NCBI GenBank assembly: GCA_002964805.2
Contig: PUDQ02000057.1
Coordinates: 186,001 to 250,000, forward strand
Direction: 5' to 3'
Origin: Trametes villosa
Lineage: Eukaryota; Basidiomycota; Agaricomycetes; Polyporales; Polyporaceae
DNA: 64,000 bases
Shown here: positions 1 to 11,305 of the stretch, one piece after another
How the letters are laid out: each line of letters begins with the position of its first letter
Position numbering within the stretch: the stretch's first letter is position 1
Program-made: the position numbers and the translations under genes
Notes under the pieces: model-generated
Told to the model about the DNA's origin: nothing
Databases searched by the model: none
The model's input: only the letters and a program-made list of their open reading frames with translations

Positions 1-477
1 GTGCTCGTGCGAAGGGATTACGATGAGCCCAAGCGCTGCTCCAGGTGCCAGGCATATGCCGGCCACTTCGCCCGAGACTGCAAGGCACCGCACGACGTCT
101 GCGCCAACTGCGCGGGGACCCACGCGACGGCGCAGTGCCCGCATGCCGGGGACCCTTTCCAGCTCCGCTGCGCCAACTGCAAGGAAAGCGGCCACGCGGC
201 GTGGGATCGTGCCTGTCCGACGCTGCGAGCCCGGGTGAGCGCGCAGGTCCTTCGCAAAGCTGACAGCGGCTTCAGATTCTTCGTCACCAACGCCCCGGAG
301 ACATGGGTGTCGGACGAAGAAGAGCTCGCTCGAGCGCCGCCGCCGCCTACAGTCTGGTCGCAAGTTCGACACCATTTCGACCAGGCGGACGCGGCACCAC
401 GTGCACCGCGCCAGGGCACGCTGGACGCTTTCTATGGCACCCCCGAGCAGTCTACCGCCACATCCAGTCGTCAATGA
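1..477 (+). CDS. LINE ORF1, C-terminal part (Gag-like, zinc knuckles), 5' partial
   Basis: The frame is open from the first base of the window, so the N-terminus is missing. Three Cys/His knuckles lie at about residues 13-27 (CX2CX5HX4C), 34-46 (CX2CX3HX4C) and 57-72 (CX2CX4HX6C), the pattern of the RNA-binding end of LINE ORF1 proteins that coat the element RNA. The spacings depart slightly from the retroviral CX2CX4HX4C rule. The stop codon TGA (475-477) shares bases with the ATG of ORF2 (474-476), an ATGA overlap that suggests ORF2 is translated by termination-reinitiation, as known in several LINE families. Role assigned from the knuckles and from position. Confidence 0.88.
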   Translation: MLVRRDYDEPKRCSRCQAYAGHFARDCKAPHDVCANCAGTHATAQCPHAGDPFQLRCANCKESGHAAWDRACPTLRARVSAQVLRKADSGFRFFVTNAPETWVSDEEELARAPPPPTVWSQVRHHFDQADAAPRAPRQGTLDAFYGTPEQSTATSSRQ

Positions 478-3400
478 ATCAAGAACAACAAAAACCTCTA
501 CGCATATGGCAGCAAAATCTGAATAAGTCTGGGCGAGCCCAGCACGATCTTATTAATGACCCGTTCTTCGCTGATTTCGATGTTATCGCCTTGCAGGAGC
601 CCTATCTTACGTTCCTTGCACTTACTTCTAGCACACACAACTGGAGAGTGGTCTACCCGGCTGTTCACCGCACGCCGGGGGCTGCTCGCACCCGGTCGGT
701 CATCCTGGTCAACAAGAAGCTGTCCACCAACTCGTGGAGCCCGATCCCAGTACAGCACCCCGATGTCACGGCAGTCTCAATTACAGCTGGCAACGTCGTC
801 GTCAGCGTCTTCAATCTCTACGTGGATGGCGACAGCGACACCGCCCTCCACGCAGCCTCGCGCGCTGTGCGGCACGCGACGCCGGACGAGGACGGCACGC
901 CGCAGCACCTGGTCTGGATGGGCGACTTCAACCGTCACCATCCGGCCTGGGACCATCCGTCGAACCACCACCTCTTTACGGCGGAGGGGCTGCAGCGGGC
1001 GGAGACGCTCATCGGCATTCTCGATCGCCACGATCTGCAGCAAGCGCTCCCGCAAGGCATTGCTACGCTCGAGGCCTCCCGCACCAAGAACTGTACACGG
1101 CCGGACAACGTCTTCTGCACGCCCGGCGTCCTGGAGCGGCTGCGGACCTGCGCGGTACTCCCTGAAAAGCGTCCGACCAAAACTGACCACTTCCCCATAC
1201 AGACAGTCTTCGACCTCCCCACAACTGCAGCGCGGCGGAAGCCCCGCAAGGACTTCCGCCGTGTTGACTGGGCAGCGTTTGAGCGTGCACTGGCGGAGCG
1301 GATTGAGGCTCGACGCTTCCCACCCAACATCCGCTCTACCGCGCGCTTCGACGCTGTCCTCGACGGTCTCATGGACGACCTCCAAGCGACCATTGCGGAG
1401 CATGTCCCGGAGACGGCGGACACTCCTTATGCGAAGCGTTGGTGGTCGGCGGACCTGGCGAAGGCACGCAAGGAGAAGGAGAGGCTGGCGCGCGTCTCGC
1501 ACCGGCATCGCGAGGACACCAAGCACCCGGCACACGCTGAGTACCGCCGTTTTCGGAACGCTTATGCTGACAGCATTACAGCGGCCAAGAATGATTTCTG
1601 GAAAGCGTGGATTGATTCCATTGAAGGCAAGACTATCTGGGACGCCAACCGCTTCCTCAAGCGCGGGGCGACGGACGGCGGCGGCGCCCGTATCCCACCG
1701 ATACGGGTCCCGACGCCGGGCGGGCGGGAGAGGGTGCTTACGTCCAACGATGACAAGAGCGTGGAGTTTCATCGCACCTTCTTCCTCCCGCCAAGTGCTG
1801 CAGCTGTCCCGGCGGGCCCTTTCCCCCAGCCTAAGTTTGACTACAAGCCTATCACCGACACGCAAGTCCGGCGGGCGATCAAGGCGCTCAGGGCTTTCAA
1901 GGCGCCGGGCCCGGATGCGATCCCGAATGAAGTCTACAAGCACTGCGTCAACACGCTGACGCCCGTGCTCGGCTCACTCTTCCGGGCCACATTCACGCTA
2001 AGCTATTACCCAGACCGCTGGAAGGTGTCTGACACTATTGTGCTGCAGAAGCCCGGAAAGGATGACTACACGGTAGCGAAGGCGTGGCGCCCAATCGCGC
2101 TCCTCGACTGCATGTCGAAGATCCTCTCCCGTTGTGTTGCTGACGTCCTCGTCTACGAGGCAGAGCAGAGGTCGATGCTCGCGCACCTGCAATTCGGGGG
2201 CCGGGCGGGGCGCACCACCACGGACTCAATCCACCTCGTCACCAAGCTGGTCAAGGACGCGCAGCGGCGCAACCATGTGGCGTCGGTCGTCTTCCTGGAC
2301 ATCAAGTCTGCGTTCCCAGCAGCCTCCCCAGAACGCCTCTACTACAACCTCCGCTCGCGTGGCGTCCCGCCGGAGTACGTCGACTGGCTCCGCGTCAAGC
2401 TCACGGGGCGCGCGACCCGCCTCCACTTTGACGACTACTCTTCGGAACGGTTTGATATTCTCAGCGGCATCGACCAAGGATGCCCGCTCTCCGTGATCCT
2501 CTACGCTTTCTATAATTCTGATCTCATTGACAGCGCGGACATCGCCGGCAAGGAGTGCGCGGTGGGCTCCATGGACGATGTGGCGCTTGTCGTTACGGGC
2601 AAGACGTTCACAGAGTGCCACGAGGGGGTGCGCAAGTTTATGGATCGCAGCGGCGGTGCACAGGACTGGTCCCGCTCGCACAATTCGACGTTCTCACTCG
2701 ACAAGTTCGCGCTCCTCAACTGCAAGGCGCAGCCGAAGCGCATCGGGCTGGGCCCGCCGTTGACGCTCTCCGATGGCACCGTCATCAAGCCCACCGACCA
2801 CCATCGCTTCCTGGGGGTCCTTATCGACCAGGGCCTCCGCTTCAAGCAGCACGTCGCCTTCGCCTACGCCAAGGGCAGCCGCCTCGTCTCGCAGATCAAG
2901 CGCCTGGCGACCGCACGCAACGGTCTGACACTCGCCGTCGTGCGGCGGCTTTATCTTGCGGTGGTGGTCCCGAGCATGTTGTACGCTGCTGATACCTTTC
3001 TCACCCCGCTCAGGACTCTCCGTGGGCACGGGCGCAAGCACGGCTCGGTCGGACATGTGCGCAGACTCGCAATGGTGCAGCGCCAGGCGCTTCTCGCTAT
3101 GACTGGTGCCCTGCGCTCGGCGCCGACTGATACCCTCGAGGCGCACGCCAACCTGCTCCCGTTCGACTTGCTAGTCGACAAGGTTTGCCAGCGCGCGGCG
3201 GTTCGCCTCTGCACCCTGCCCAAGTCACACCCGCTGGAGGCTCACGTTCGCAAGGCTGGGCGGCGCTTCGTCAAGGCGCACCGGTCCTCCCTGCACGAGC
3301 TGCTGGACGCCTACCGCCCATGGCTAGACGTCGAGGGCACGGAGCGTGTGCGCCCCGTTCGGCTGCACCCCCGCTGGACGCCGCGGCACCGTGTGCACGT

Positions 3401-4433
3401 TGTGCCTGACCGGGAGGCGGCGGTGGAGGATGACGCACGGTGGGCTGATGAGGGCGCGTACCGAGTGTACACTGACGGGTCGGATTGCGATGGTGGGGTC
3501 GGCGCAGCCGCCCTGCTGTTTTCACCGGGCAGGGAGGAGCCGGAGATCTTACAGCTGCATCTGGGTCCTTCGACGCGACACACGGTCTACGAGGCTGAGA
3601 TCGTCGCCACCATTCTCGGTGTCGCTCTCATCCAGCGGGCGTGACGGTGCACACAGGCGGCCTCGATCGGTCTAGACAACACAGCTGCAATTCAAGCCTC
3701 CACGCTACGTTCTCCTGGTGCTGGCAGATATCTCACTGACATTTTTCATCGCGCAGTTCGCTCCCTCAAGCGCTCGCGTCCCCACCTGCAGCTCACCCTG
3801 CGGTGGGTGCCTGGTCACGCTGATGTGCCAGGCAACGAGGCGGCGGACGAGGCAGCCAAGGAGGCAGCACGCGGGCGGTCCTCGGACGCCGCTGCCCTCC
3901 CGCGGTCACTTCGCAAGCCCCTCCCGCTCAGCGCCTCGCGAGCAAAGCAGAATTTCAAGCAAGAGCTCGACAAGAGAGCCGCGGTTCGCTGGCGCACCTC
4001 AACGCGGGGCGTACGGATGGCAGAGGTGGACAAGGCGATGCCGTCCAAGCGCTACGGAGAGCTGGTTGCACACCTACCCCGACGGCATGCTAATCTTCTC
4101 GCTCAGTTCCGCACTAACCATGTACCGCTACAGGCTTATCTCACGCGCATAGGCAAAACCGACACTGCAACTTGTCCGACCTGCAGCACGGCACCGGAGA
4201 CGGTCGCCCACTTCCTGCTCGCCTGCCCGACGTACGCACTCCACCGCGCCGTGCATTTCCAGCCCCTCGGCTTCTCCGGGCGAACACTCGCCACGCTACT
4301 CAACTCCAAGGACGCGCTCCGACCGCTCTTCACCTACGTCAACGCGACGGGGCGGCTGCGCTCAGCGGTTGGCGCGCTCGTCGGCGAACGCTCAGGATAC
4401 CCCGACAGCGACGGCGAAGACGAGGACGCCTAG
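474..4433 (+). pseudogene. LINE ORF2: endonuclease - reverse transcriptase - RNase H, one internal TGA
   Basis: A single frame of 1,320 codons carries one internal stop, TGA at 3642-3644 (codon 1057). The start at 474 is chosen because it gives the endonuclease motifs at once (QNLNKS, LQEPY, GDFNRHHPAWD). The reverse transcriptase is in the middle (KAWRPIALLD, FLDIKSAFP, QGCPLS, catalytic SMDDVALVV). RNase H follows (YTDGSD, YEAE, then GLDNTAAI and HADVPGNEAADEAA). The TGA lies between the YEAE and GLDNTAAI motifs, so a terminated product would lose half of RNase H and the Cys/His segment near residue 1235 (CPTCSTAPETVAHFLLAC). The base before DD is unusual: most LINEs have YxDD or FxDD, here it is SMDD. 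Reading on both sides of the stop is in the same frame, so this is a point mutation, not a frameshift. Confidence 0.9.
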
Positions 4434-4757
4434 GGCCCACCCCCACCTCTTCTTCTCTCCCTTTTCTCTTTATTGTCACTGTAGCCCGGGGCGCCAGGCC
4501 CATAATCTCCGCGCGGGGCCGGGGGAGTTCCGACGACGTCGTGGTGTCTGCCAGGCGAGCGTACCCCTCCCGTAGCAAGAGGCCAAAAAGGCCCGGCGAG
4601 TGCTTGCACCGTCCGAAAGTGCGGGGGGTTTAGAACCCGGTGCCCAGCCGTCCGCGGCCGGCGCGGTGGGCGTGGCGCGTCCCGTTACTTAGTTTTCGAC
4701 TTCGCAGTGTTCACGCGGCGGTCTATTCTTCTTGTTACGGACTCTCATTTTTGGCTA

Positions 4758-4806
4758 TCGGTCTCGGTCTTGGTCTCGGTTTCGTTCTCGGTTTCGGTCT
4801 CGTCTA
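4758..4806 (+). repeat. Imperfect GGTCTC/GGTTTC hexamer array in LINE 3' UTR
   Basis: About eight imperfect copies of a six-base unit (variants of tcggtc, tcggtt) follow each other in the 3' UTR of the LINE. Simple repeats are common in LINE 3' UTRs; a role in template recognition is possible but not shown here. Confidence 0.7.
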
Positions 4807-4946
4807 TACTCATACTACTGTGCCGCGGCGACACTATGTCGCCGCATCTTCTCTTCCATCCCTGCTTACGACCGCCTACCCCCTTGCCCCCATTCTCGTA
4901 GTGACCCGCTCTGTATCGCCTACCATAGGGCCCGGCCCTCGAGGGC

Positions 4947-4952
4947 AATAAA
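4947..4952 (+). promoter_or_regulatory. AATAAA polyadenylation signal of the LINE
   Basis: A canonical AATAAA lies about 20 bases before the A-rich junction with the zinc-finger sequence, as expected for the 3' end of the LINE transcript. Confidence 0.75.
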
Positions 4953-4972
4953 CGAGGATTCAAAGAAAAGAA

Positions 4973-5360
4973 AGCGTCGCGTACGTCCGGTGACGGAGGG
5001 GGCACTCGTAGCGCGCGCCGTTCCATGCGCGCTCGGTCGCCCATTGGTCAACGACCGTCGGCGCGCCGCGGATGAGTCGCGAGGGTTCGTGATGACATGC
5101 TTGCGGTCGTCCTTGACCATGATGCGGTCGATCGCGGCGCCCGTAATGCGTGAGGCGCACGCACCGGACTCGAGGTGCAGGAGGCCAGCGGTCGAGACGG
5201 AGGACTTCTCGCCCCCGCGCATGGGGCAGTCTATGCTGCGCCCCTGGTGGATCGCTGAGTCACAGTCGCTGTTGAGGCCATCCGCGTTCTTGAATATCCG
5301 CCTGCAGCTCGGAGGGCGGAACTACAGCCAGGATACCGGTGCATTCTGGCGGGGACAGAT
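4973..5360 (-). pseudogene. C2H2 zinc-finger pseudogene fragment, interrupted by the LINE
   Basis: Read on the minus strand this stretch matches the middle of the intact zinc-finger gene at 31401-32425: a linker around FKNADGLN, the IHQGR segment, MRGGEKSSVSTAG, LLHLESGACASR, IDRIMVKDDRKHVITNP, then RLIRGAPTVVDQWATERAWN and YECPLRHRTYATL. The match stops exactly where the LINE A-rich tail begins. Two changes destroy metal-binding residues (Cys to Gly in MRGGEK, the His-Cys of the preceding finger altered) and at least one frameshift follows VITNP. The remaining C-terminal part should lie beyond the 5' end of the LINE, outside the window. Confidence 0.88.
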
Positions 5361-7055
5361 CGAATGAGTGATTCCGGGAGCGGCGCGCTGGTACTCAGAT
5401 CTCAGAGGTGACAGCGTCCGGCTGTGCCCCTGCAGTAAGCTGGTACTATGTCGTAGTACTCGCACTGCTCGCTGCTCAGCGCTCTAGGCCGGCAAGGGGA
5501 TGTCTAGTAGTACCAGGGTGGTGGCCTCCACTGAAAGCAGGACCTCAAAGGATGTTCGGAAGAAGCCGGAAGATCGCTCCCGCGACGGTTGAAACCAAGC
5601 AAGCGCCCATTTCACTCTCGAGCAACTACCATGATCGCTTTGACAACGCTAGCTATAGCTCTGAGTCGACGAGCACAACAAGCGGTTCCGAAATCTGTGC
5701 ATTTCTGATTAGGCACTCTGGCCGAGACAACCCCGCATTTTGCGAAATCAAAGTCCGGTACGTGACAGAAGTATTTCGCCTCGTGGCCTGACGGCGGGAC
5801 GAGTTTCGGCGCAGAAGGCTGGAAGCCAAGATTCGCACTGTCGACCCCGTCCTGCCAATAGACCGCGACATGTTATCCTTACGGCTTCTTTCTCTTAGGT
5901 CATTCCTCCCTACATCGCTGCCCACCGCGGGTGATCACGATCGTGGTGTGAGAGTGGCAAACCGCGCGTTCCGCAAGACATGGAATACGAGGCTCGTCGC
6001 GATCAGCCATATCACATTGAGGTGAGCTCACGCCCTCCTCATGTGAGTAACACGCCAAATACGGGATCGGGACGACGGGCGTGAGTGCACCAACGCGATC
6101 CGCTACATGAACGTAATCTAACAAAGTTTGTCGCAGTTAAGGGTTCAGAATGCACTGCACGCACTCGTAATGAACTTGGTGCTTCTGCAGATCTTCGTGG
6201 CTTCGTGTCTTCGCTCATATCCAGGTTCAGTCAAAAGCCAAATTGAGAGCGTCAGCCGCCGTGCACGCACCTGCTGTTTGGCCTCTCACACCGCTAACTG
6301 GGTAGCGAATGGCACGGACGGGATCATGAAGGTCAGACTTCGCTCGTAAGGCCGAATTCGACCTGCATGCTTCTGCTGACACGGGATCTATTTCTAAGGA
6401 TATCTACTTGCGTAAAGGGCATGGTGCGTACGGGCTGTGAGTGCTCGCTACTCAATATGAATGCACTGCAGAGTTTGATGCGCCTTCGTTGCGGTGTGTG
6501 AGCATTCCTCTGATGAACAGGGGCTCAGACGCCCCATTCAGACTCCTACGTCTTCGCCGTCACCCAGCGCTCCACTCCCCACAGGAAGACACTTGCAGGG
6601 GTATGTTGTGAAGATTCTCCTAGGTAAGCACGAGCTACAGTGGGGACGGGACGGTATCCATAATGCGCGGGAGTTGGGCTATCCAACGCCTGCACTGAAA
6701 TACTCTCCAGCACTATTTCTCGACTCAACCTGCTCTCGACTCTCGTAGGAACACAAGGTTCGAGGATCAACCCACTCAACCAGGCCTGGACCTCGTTGGA
6801 TATCTTGGGCAATGATTCGGCCTGTCGTATGCGGGCGTTGCGTGAGACTGGGCGCACCTTTGGAGGCCTCCCCTATGCCCCGAGGGGACGTTTGGGTCCA
6901 GTTCATCCTTTGGCTTAGCGAGCCGTCTATTAACAGGCTCTACCGCTCGTCCGCAGCACTTCCTGACCTATGTGCGGTGCGCGGAGCATGTGGCGGCCGC
7001 CCGAGTGTTGCCTATCAGGGACGGCAGGCCAGCTACTGGCCCCGTCGCTGCATGC
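5361..7055. other. Gene-poor spacer between zinc-finger pseudogene and RKGKK gene A
   Basis: Several ORFs of 60-220 codons occur here but none has splice-consistent extension, recognisable motifs or a paralogue in the window. The last 200 bases should hold the promoter of gene A and possibly, in the other direction, that of the dead zinc-finger gene. Confidence 0.5.
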
Positions 7056-7062
7056 TATATAG
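7056..7062 (+). promoter_or_regulatory. TATA box of RKGKK gene A
   Basis: TATATAG stands 75 bases before the ATG, in the range expected for a TATA element with a short leader. Confidence 0.6.
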
Positions 7063-7130
7063 GTCTCCAGCGCTGCGCTCGACGCCACAGCGCCCGACTA
7101 TCACCTCGACTCCCTTGATCCCCTCGTCAA

Positions 7131-8563
7131 AATGTCCTACGAGGTACGCTGCCCTATACCTTGCATTTGATATGCGGGAGTCTGACTTCGTGGTCACTCA
7201 GCAGCGGCCTTCACAACAGTGCACGTCTTGGCAATCGTGGCTTGCGAACCAGTGCTCTGCCCCCGACGTCGAGGACGAATTTTGGACGTCGGGTGCCTCA
7301 AACACCGGCTGCGCGTTCACCGAGGAAATGATGCTTGCGAGCGGGGCGGACCCTCCCGGATACCACTCCATCGTGAGTACCAGCGCTCGGCTCCTGCATA
7401 ATTTATACTCAACTGACTATCTCGTAGGATTGGAGTACGTGCTCCGAAGACACCTATCAGCTCCCGCCGTACTCGGTTAGCAACGATGCGTCGTGCTTCT
7501 ACCCCTACTTGGACCTGCCCCAGCCGGCATACTACGAAGCAGCGCCCCAAGCCTACCAGGAGCCGCCGACAGGTTGCTTCTCGCATGGCGCTCTCTTCAA
7601 CCATCTTCCCGACTTCGTCCCATCCGGCTATGGCGCGTACCCCATCCCGGAGAAGGTCTCTACTCCACAGCCCTACGCCGATGCCGCATCTCACCATTCA
7701 CTCGCCGAAGCCATGTCCTCGTTGTCGCTCGACGCCGCTGATACCAGCCCGTGGACTATTCCTCAGGAAGTCTATCGCGGCAACAAGGGCAACCAGCAGG
7801 TCGATAGCGACCAATTCCCGGCCATCGCAGTCAACGTGAGGGCGGAAGATGCCTTGCGCCCAGACGTTCTCGCGGAGATCCTCGAGAACCCTTTGGGTAC
7901 CGCGTTTGAGGACCCGAACCGCAGCCGGAAGGGGAAGAAGTGGACTCTACGCGTCGTCGTGAGTACCAGGCACTGTGCTGCGCCCCAAAGACACGAGATA
8001 CTAATTGTGTCCGTAGTTCCCCGACCTGCCACCGAACACGGCGCAGCAAGTTCACGAGTACGCCTCTGGCGACCAACGCTCGCCGGCGGTCAGGATCGCC
8101 ATCAGCCGGCTCCCTCATGGATCGCATTGGGGAACCGCTGCGTCTGTGCCTCTCATGCGCGCCGCGGTCGTCGAGAAAGTCGCTTCAGGGCTGTACAACT
8201 TCATGGTCAGTCGTTCTCGAGTCCCCTTGTCAACGTTACGCTCATCTCGTCTGACGCGATGGCCTTTAGCAGGAGCGGAGAGCCGTCAGGCAACCTCTGC
8301 AGTTCCGCGGACGCAACGTCGAATACGGCCACCTCCAGATCGTCAAGATAACTCGCCCAACCCTGGCCTCCATGCAGCCAGTGCTAGAGATAGAGCCCCG
8401 CTTCCGCGAGCTTTACCTCCTTCCCACACAGGTGGCCCAGACCTCCCAGCCTGTGGACAGGGAGGGGGGCGAGGCGGAATGCTGCGGGCGATACGCCTAC
8501 TACACCGAATCCTACGCCGATTACTACGGCTTGGACTTCTCGACTTCTGACGCTTTGGTCTAG
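7131..8563 (+). CDS. RKGKK-family protein A, function unknown
   Basis: Five exons (7131-7142, 7202-7372, 7428-7958, 8017-8205, 8270-8563) separated by GT-AG introns of 55-64 bases, all in phase 0, give 398 residues. The family is defined here by comparison with the genes at 29701 and 53406: a variable Pro/Tyr/Ser-rich N-terminal half, a WTIPQxxY block followed by VNV, a basic SRKGKKWTLRV motif, an HEYASG block, a VPLMRAAVVEKV helix-like block and a C-terminal FRG...IVKITRP...QPVLEIEPRFRELY block. It carries an extra Tyr-rich acidic tail of about 40 residues (YAYYTESYADYYG). There is no signal peptide and no membrane segment. The basic cluster could be a nuclear or nucleic-acid-contacting motif, but that is a guess; I do not recognise a named domain. 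The first exon codes only four residues, so the start is the weakest part of the model. Confidence 0.85.
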
Positions 8564-9462
8564 TTTCTGCCACCTCACGTTATTTAGTTGCTATCTCGCT
8601 CTATCACAGGACGATCTCCTATACCTCCGCACTTCAAAGAGTCTCGTAGTTTCTCATAATCACGCCGACACTTCCCTCCGCCTCTATCATTTGTTCCGGT
8701 CCGTCGATGCATTCCCTCCGTCGTCTTCATACGATACCATCCCCCTGGTCAATGTCCGTGCATGTCAGGCTCACACGTACCCAAAAGGCTCTTTGAATCG
8801 CTTCGGCCTAACCTTACGTATCGCACATCGGACAATCTACATAGCTACTACACGTTATCTTCCCAGTACCATTGTACACATACAATACCACTCTCGGGCA
8901 TCCATATCCGAGCTATCGACGCGCCAAACCTCACTAGTACTCGCTTGTTCGACCCGCAACGCCTCGTCCTTTCTGCTCCTCCGTCTCGCCTCGCAACCTC
9001 CAAGCGCTTCCGCGCCAAGAGCAACGGCATGCGGCATAAGTCCTAGTGAAGTCCAATCAGCCCAACCACGAGCTCTTAACTCGCGCCTCCTTGCGGCGTG
9101 TTGCATAGCGGGTGTGACCGTTGTCGACCGGGGATAGTGCGCGTAGATCAACACTTGGTGACACTGCCCATACTCGACCTCGGTCTCCCGCTAGTGCGGC
9201 AAACTCTACCGCTACTCGCGTCCGCCGAGCGGGTGCGACGCAGGGGAGCGCAAAAACTCTTCGGCACGGTCGAGCGGGTGAGAGGAGCGGTCAACATAAT
9301 CCCATATCCCAGAGCGACGCTTCAGTCTTCAAGTGAAACTGGCAGATGTTCGGTTGCGCGAAACATAACGCAGAGCTGCACTACGAACACGAGAGTTGTT
9401 GCTCATATATTGTGAGACGACTAAGAGCTTTAGCATGTTACACACCGTACGAATAGGCGTGC
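8564..9462. other. Intergenic, convergent 3' ends
   Basis: Lies between the stop of RKGKK gene A and the stop of F-box gene D on the other strand. I see no further gene; short ORFs lack splice sites or similarity. Confidence 0.5.
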
Positions 9463-11305
9463 TTATGTATGGTCCCATCTTAAGTCCGGATCGTCATCAG
9501 CTTCAGGATCTAGAGCCATGGCCCTGCGTACAGCCACCGCCTCCTCCTCGCTGACCATCGGAGCATGCTTCGCTGCCCAGTACCATTGCATGCCTTCCGC
9601 CTGCACGAAAGCGCGGCCTTCGTCTGGATCGAGGCGGGTGAACTGCGGCGCACCGTTGGCCGCGCGGGCGATGCGCCAGTGCACGTCCTGGTCCCAGATG
9701 CGGAAGGACAGGTGCTCCAGCGTCGGGACCGCCTCGGCGATGCGCGCGGCCCAGAACGCGAGGAACTTGCCCCCGAACTTGCGCAGGATGGCGAGGTCCT
9801 CCGCTTTCGGAGGGCCGTGCTCGCCTTCGTACTCCGTGTCGGTGGCGTGCACACGGAACGTGAAGAACCAGATTTTGAGCTGCGAAAGCAGCTTGACGAT
9901 CGCTCGCTGAAGTAAAAATGCAGCATGCCATTCAGTTCCTCGCATGCGAGACATTCCGTATGCGACGTAGGCGCACCTGATAGTATATGGGCTCACCGAA
10001 GACGCTCCTGAGCCCCAAGTCCAGTCCGAAGTGAGTGATGTTGTCTGTCGCCGGCCCCGGGTCGAGCAGGCCAAAGATGTCCCCATGCTCCAGGCTGTAG
10101 TTGAAGTTCGGCCGGAGGGGCTTGGGAAACCCACAGCGAATGACTAACCGCGCAGGGAGCGTGTCCCCGATGACTGTCTGCATCCAAGCCAAGTGGGTTT
10201 CCTCGATCTTGACTACCACATCTAACCTCCTGACGGGGCAGCGGAGGGAGAGGAGGTACACCATGTCGGCGTCCCCGTAGACGTAGTCCAGACTCGGCCA
10301 TGATCGTATTTCGTGACGGTTCATGTCGTGCATTGCGTTGATGTCCGCTTCGGGGAGCTCGTCGTCTTCATCGTCCTCGAAGTCTTCATGACGTCGCGCG
10401 AGGTGGTCCCTCTGCTGGCCGGTGATCTCGAGCTCGCGCAGATGCGGGTATGCATTGACCAGTATCGCGCGCTCGCGCAATCGGCAGTGCATGAGTGCGA
10501 GCGCGGAAACACGTGGGAAGACGCCCGTCGAAGGGCCCGGTTGGACGTTGGCCTCCGTGATGTCGAAGTACGCTACAAAGATCTTCTCGAGCGTGGCTTG
10601 ATGTCTGATGAGCAGATCCAAGGGGTCGCAGAGTATGCTGTCAGAAGCGTACCCGATGCTAATCTCCCATGATGGGAAGTCGCCGTCGACATGCACATGG
10701 ACGAGCGGTGACTGGATGGTGTTCACGACGTCGTAGGTACGCAGGCCAAAGGAGGTGACATGTAGCGATCGAACGGTGGTGAGCGCGGATAAGGCGTCGA
10801 CAAGGCGGGGACCGCACTCCAGGAGCTCTTCGAAATAGTCGATCGAAAGGGTATGCAGGTTGGTGAGCTTGCCGACGACGCGCGCGAGGAGGGGAGCGCC
10901 TTCCAAAAGCTTGTAGTCCTCGAGGTCGCTCTCGGAGCCCGCTTCGTTGTCGATGCGCAGTCGGGGAATGCAGATAGAAAGGTCGGTCAGGTAGTGCGCA
11001 TTTCCAAGGGGTAGGCGCTGTATGAATCGGCAGAAGGACACGAGTTGTTCGTCCGTGCGGATAGACGCGCCCATTTGCAGCAAGCGATTGGTGCCGAGAC
11101 GATACAACGTCCAGCACGAACGCATGAGAGCTGAGACGTCCGCCTGCGTGTCCAGGAGTGCGATGATTGCGAAGTAGACGTCCTCATTGAGTGTGAGAGT
11201 ATAACTTCTGGGTGCTAGATCGTCGCTTCTAGAATCACCGTGCGTCGCAATTAGTGACTCTGTTAAGATTAGAGAGTTAAGTTGAGAAGAGACTTACTTG
11301 ACCAT
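9463..11305 (-). CDS. F-box-like protein D (Agaricomycete family)
   Basis: Three exons on the minus strand: 11305-11298, 11207-9977 and 9906-9463, with GT-AG introns of 90 and 70 bases, give 560 residues. The first eight coding bases are inferred: ATGGTCAA before a perfect GTAAGT donor restores the start of the F-box-like segment (LNEDVYFAIIALLDTQADVSALMRSC). The body resembles the genes at 32751 and 36956 in the same positions: LGTNRLLQMG, TDEQLVSFCRF, GAPLLARV, LLRxHQ-type helices, GDADMVYLLSL and a C-terminal exon beginning RAIVKLL. F-box proteins recruit targets to SCF ubiquitin ligases; the leucine-rich middle would be the target-binding part. This copy has a longer acidic C-terminus than the other two. 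The alternative is another acceptor in the 90-base intron. Confidence 0.82.

Larger units (their letters stand above)
1..4972 (+). mobile_element. Tad1-like non-LTR retrotransposon (LINE), 5' end outside window
   Basis: The element runs in order: the end of a Gag-like ORF1 with zinc knuckles, ORF2 with apurinic endonuclease, reverse transcriptase and RNase H domains plus a C-terminal CCHC-like segment, a 3' UTR of about 540 bases with an AATAAA signal, and an A-rich end (caaagaaaagaaa). This order with an RNase H domain is typical of the Tad1/I group of fungal LINEs; the clade is my inference. The 3' end abuts the interior of a C2H2 zinc-finger sequence on the opposite strand, which gives the insertion point to within a few bases. 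The 5' target-site copy cannot be seen. One internal stop in ORF2 makes this copy unlikely to be autonomous. Confidence 0.93.

Noticed and set aside
777..1943. 388-residue minus-strand ORF inside the LINE
   Set aside because: Shadow of ORF2 in GC-rich codons; no motif and lies antisense to the endonuclease and RT domains.
5408..5791. 127-residue ORF after the zinc-finger pseudogene
   Set aside because: No homology to any gene in the window, no splice sites and no promoter signal.
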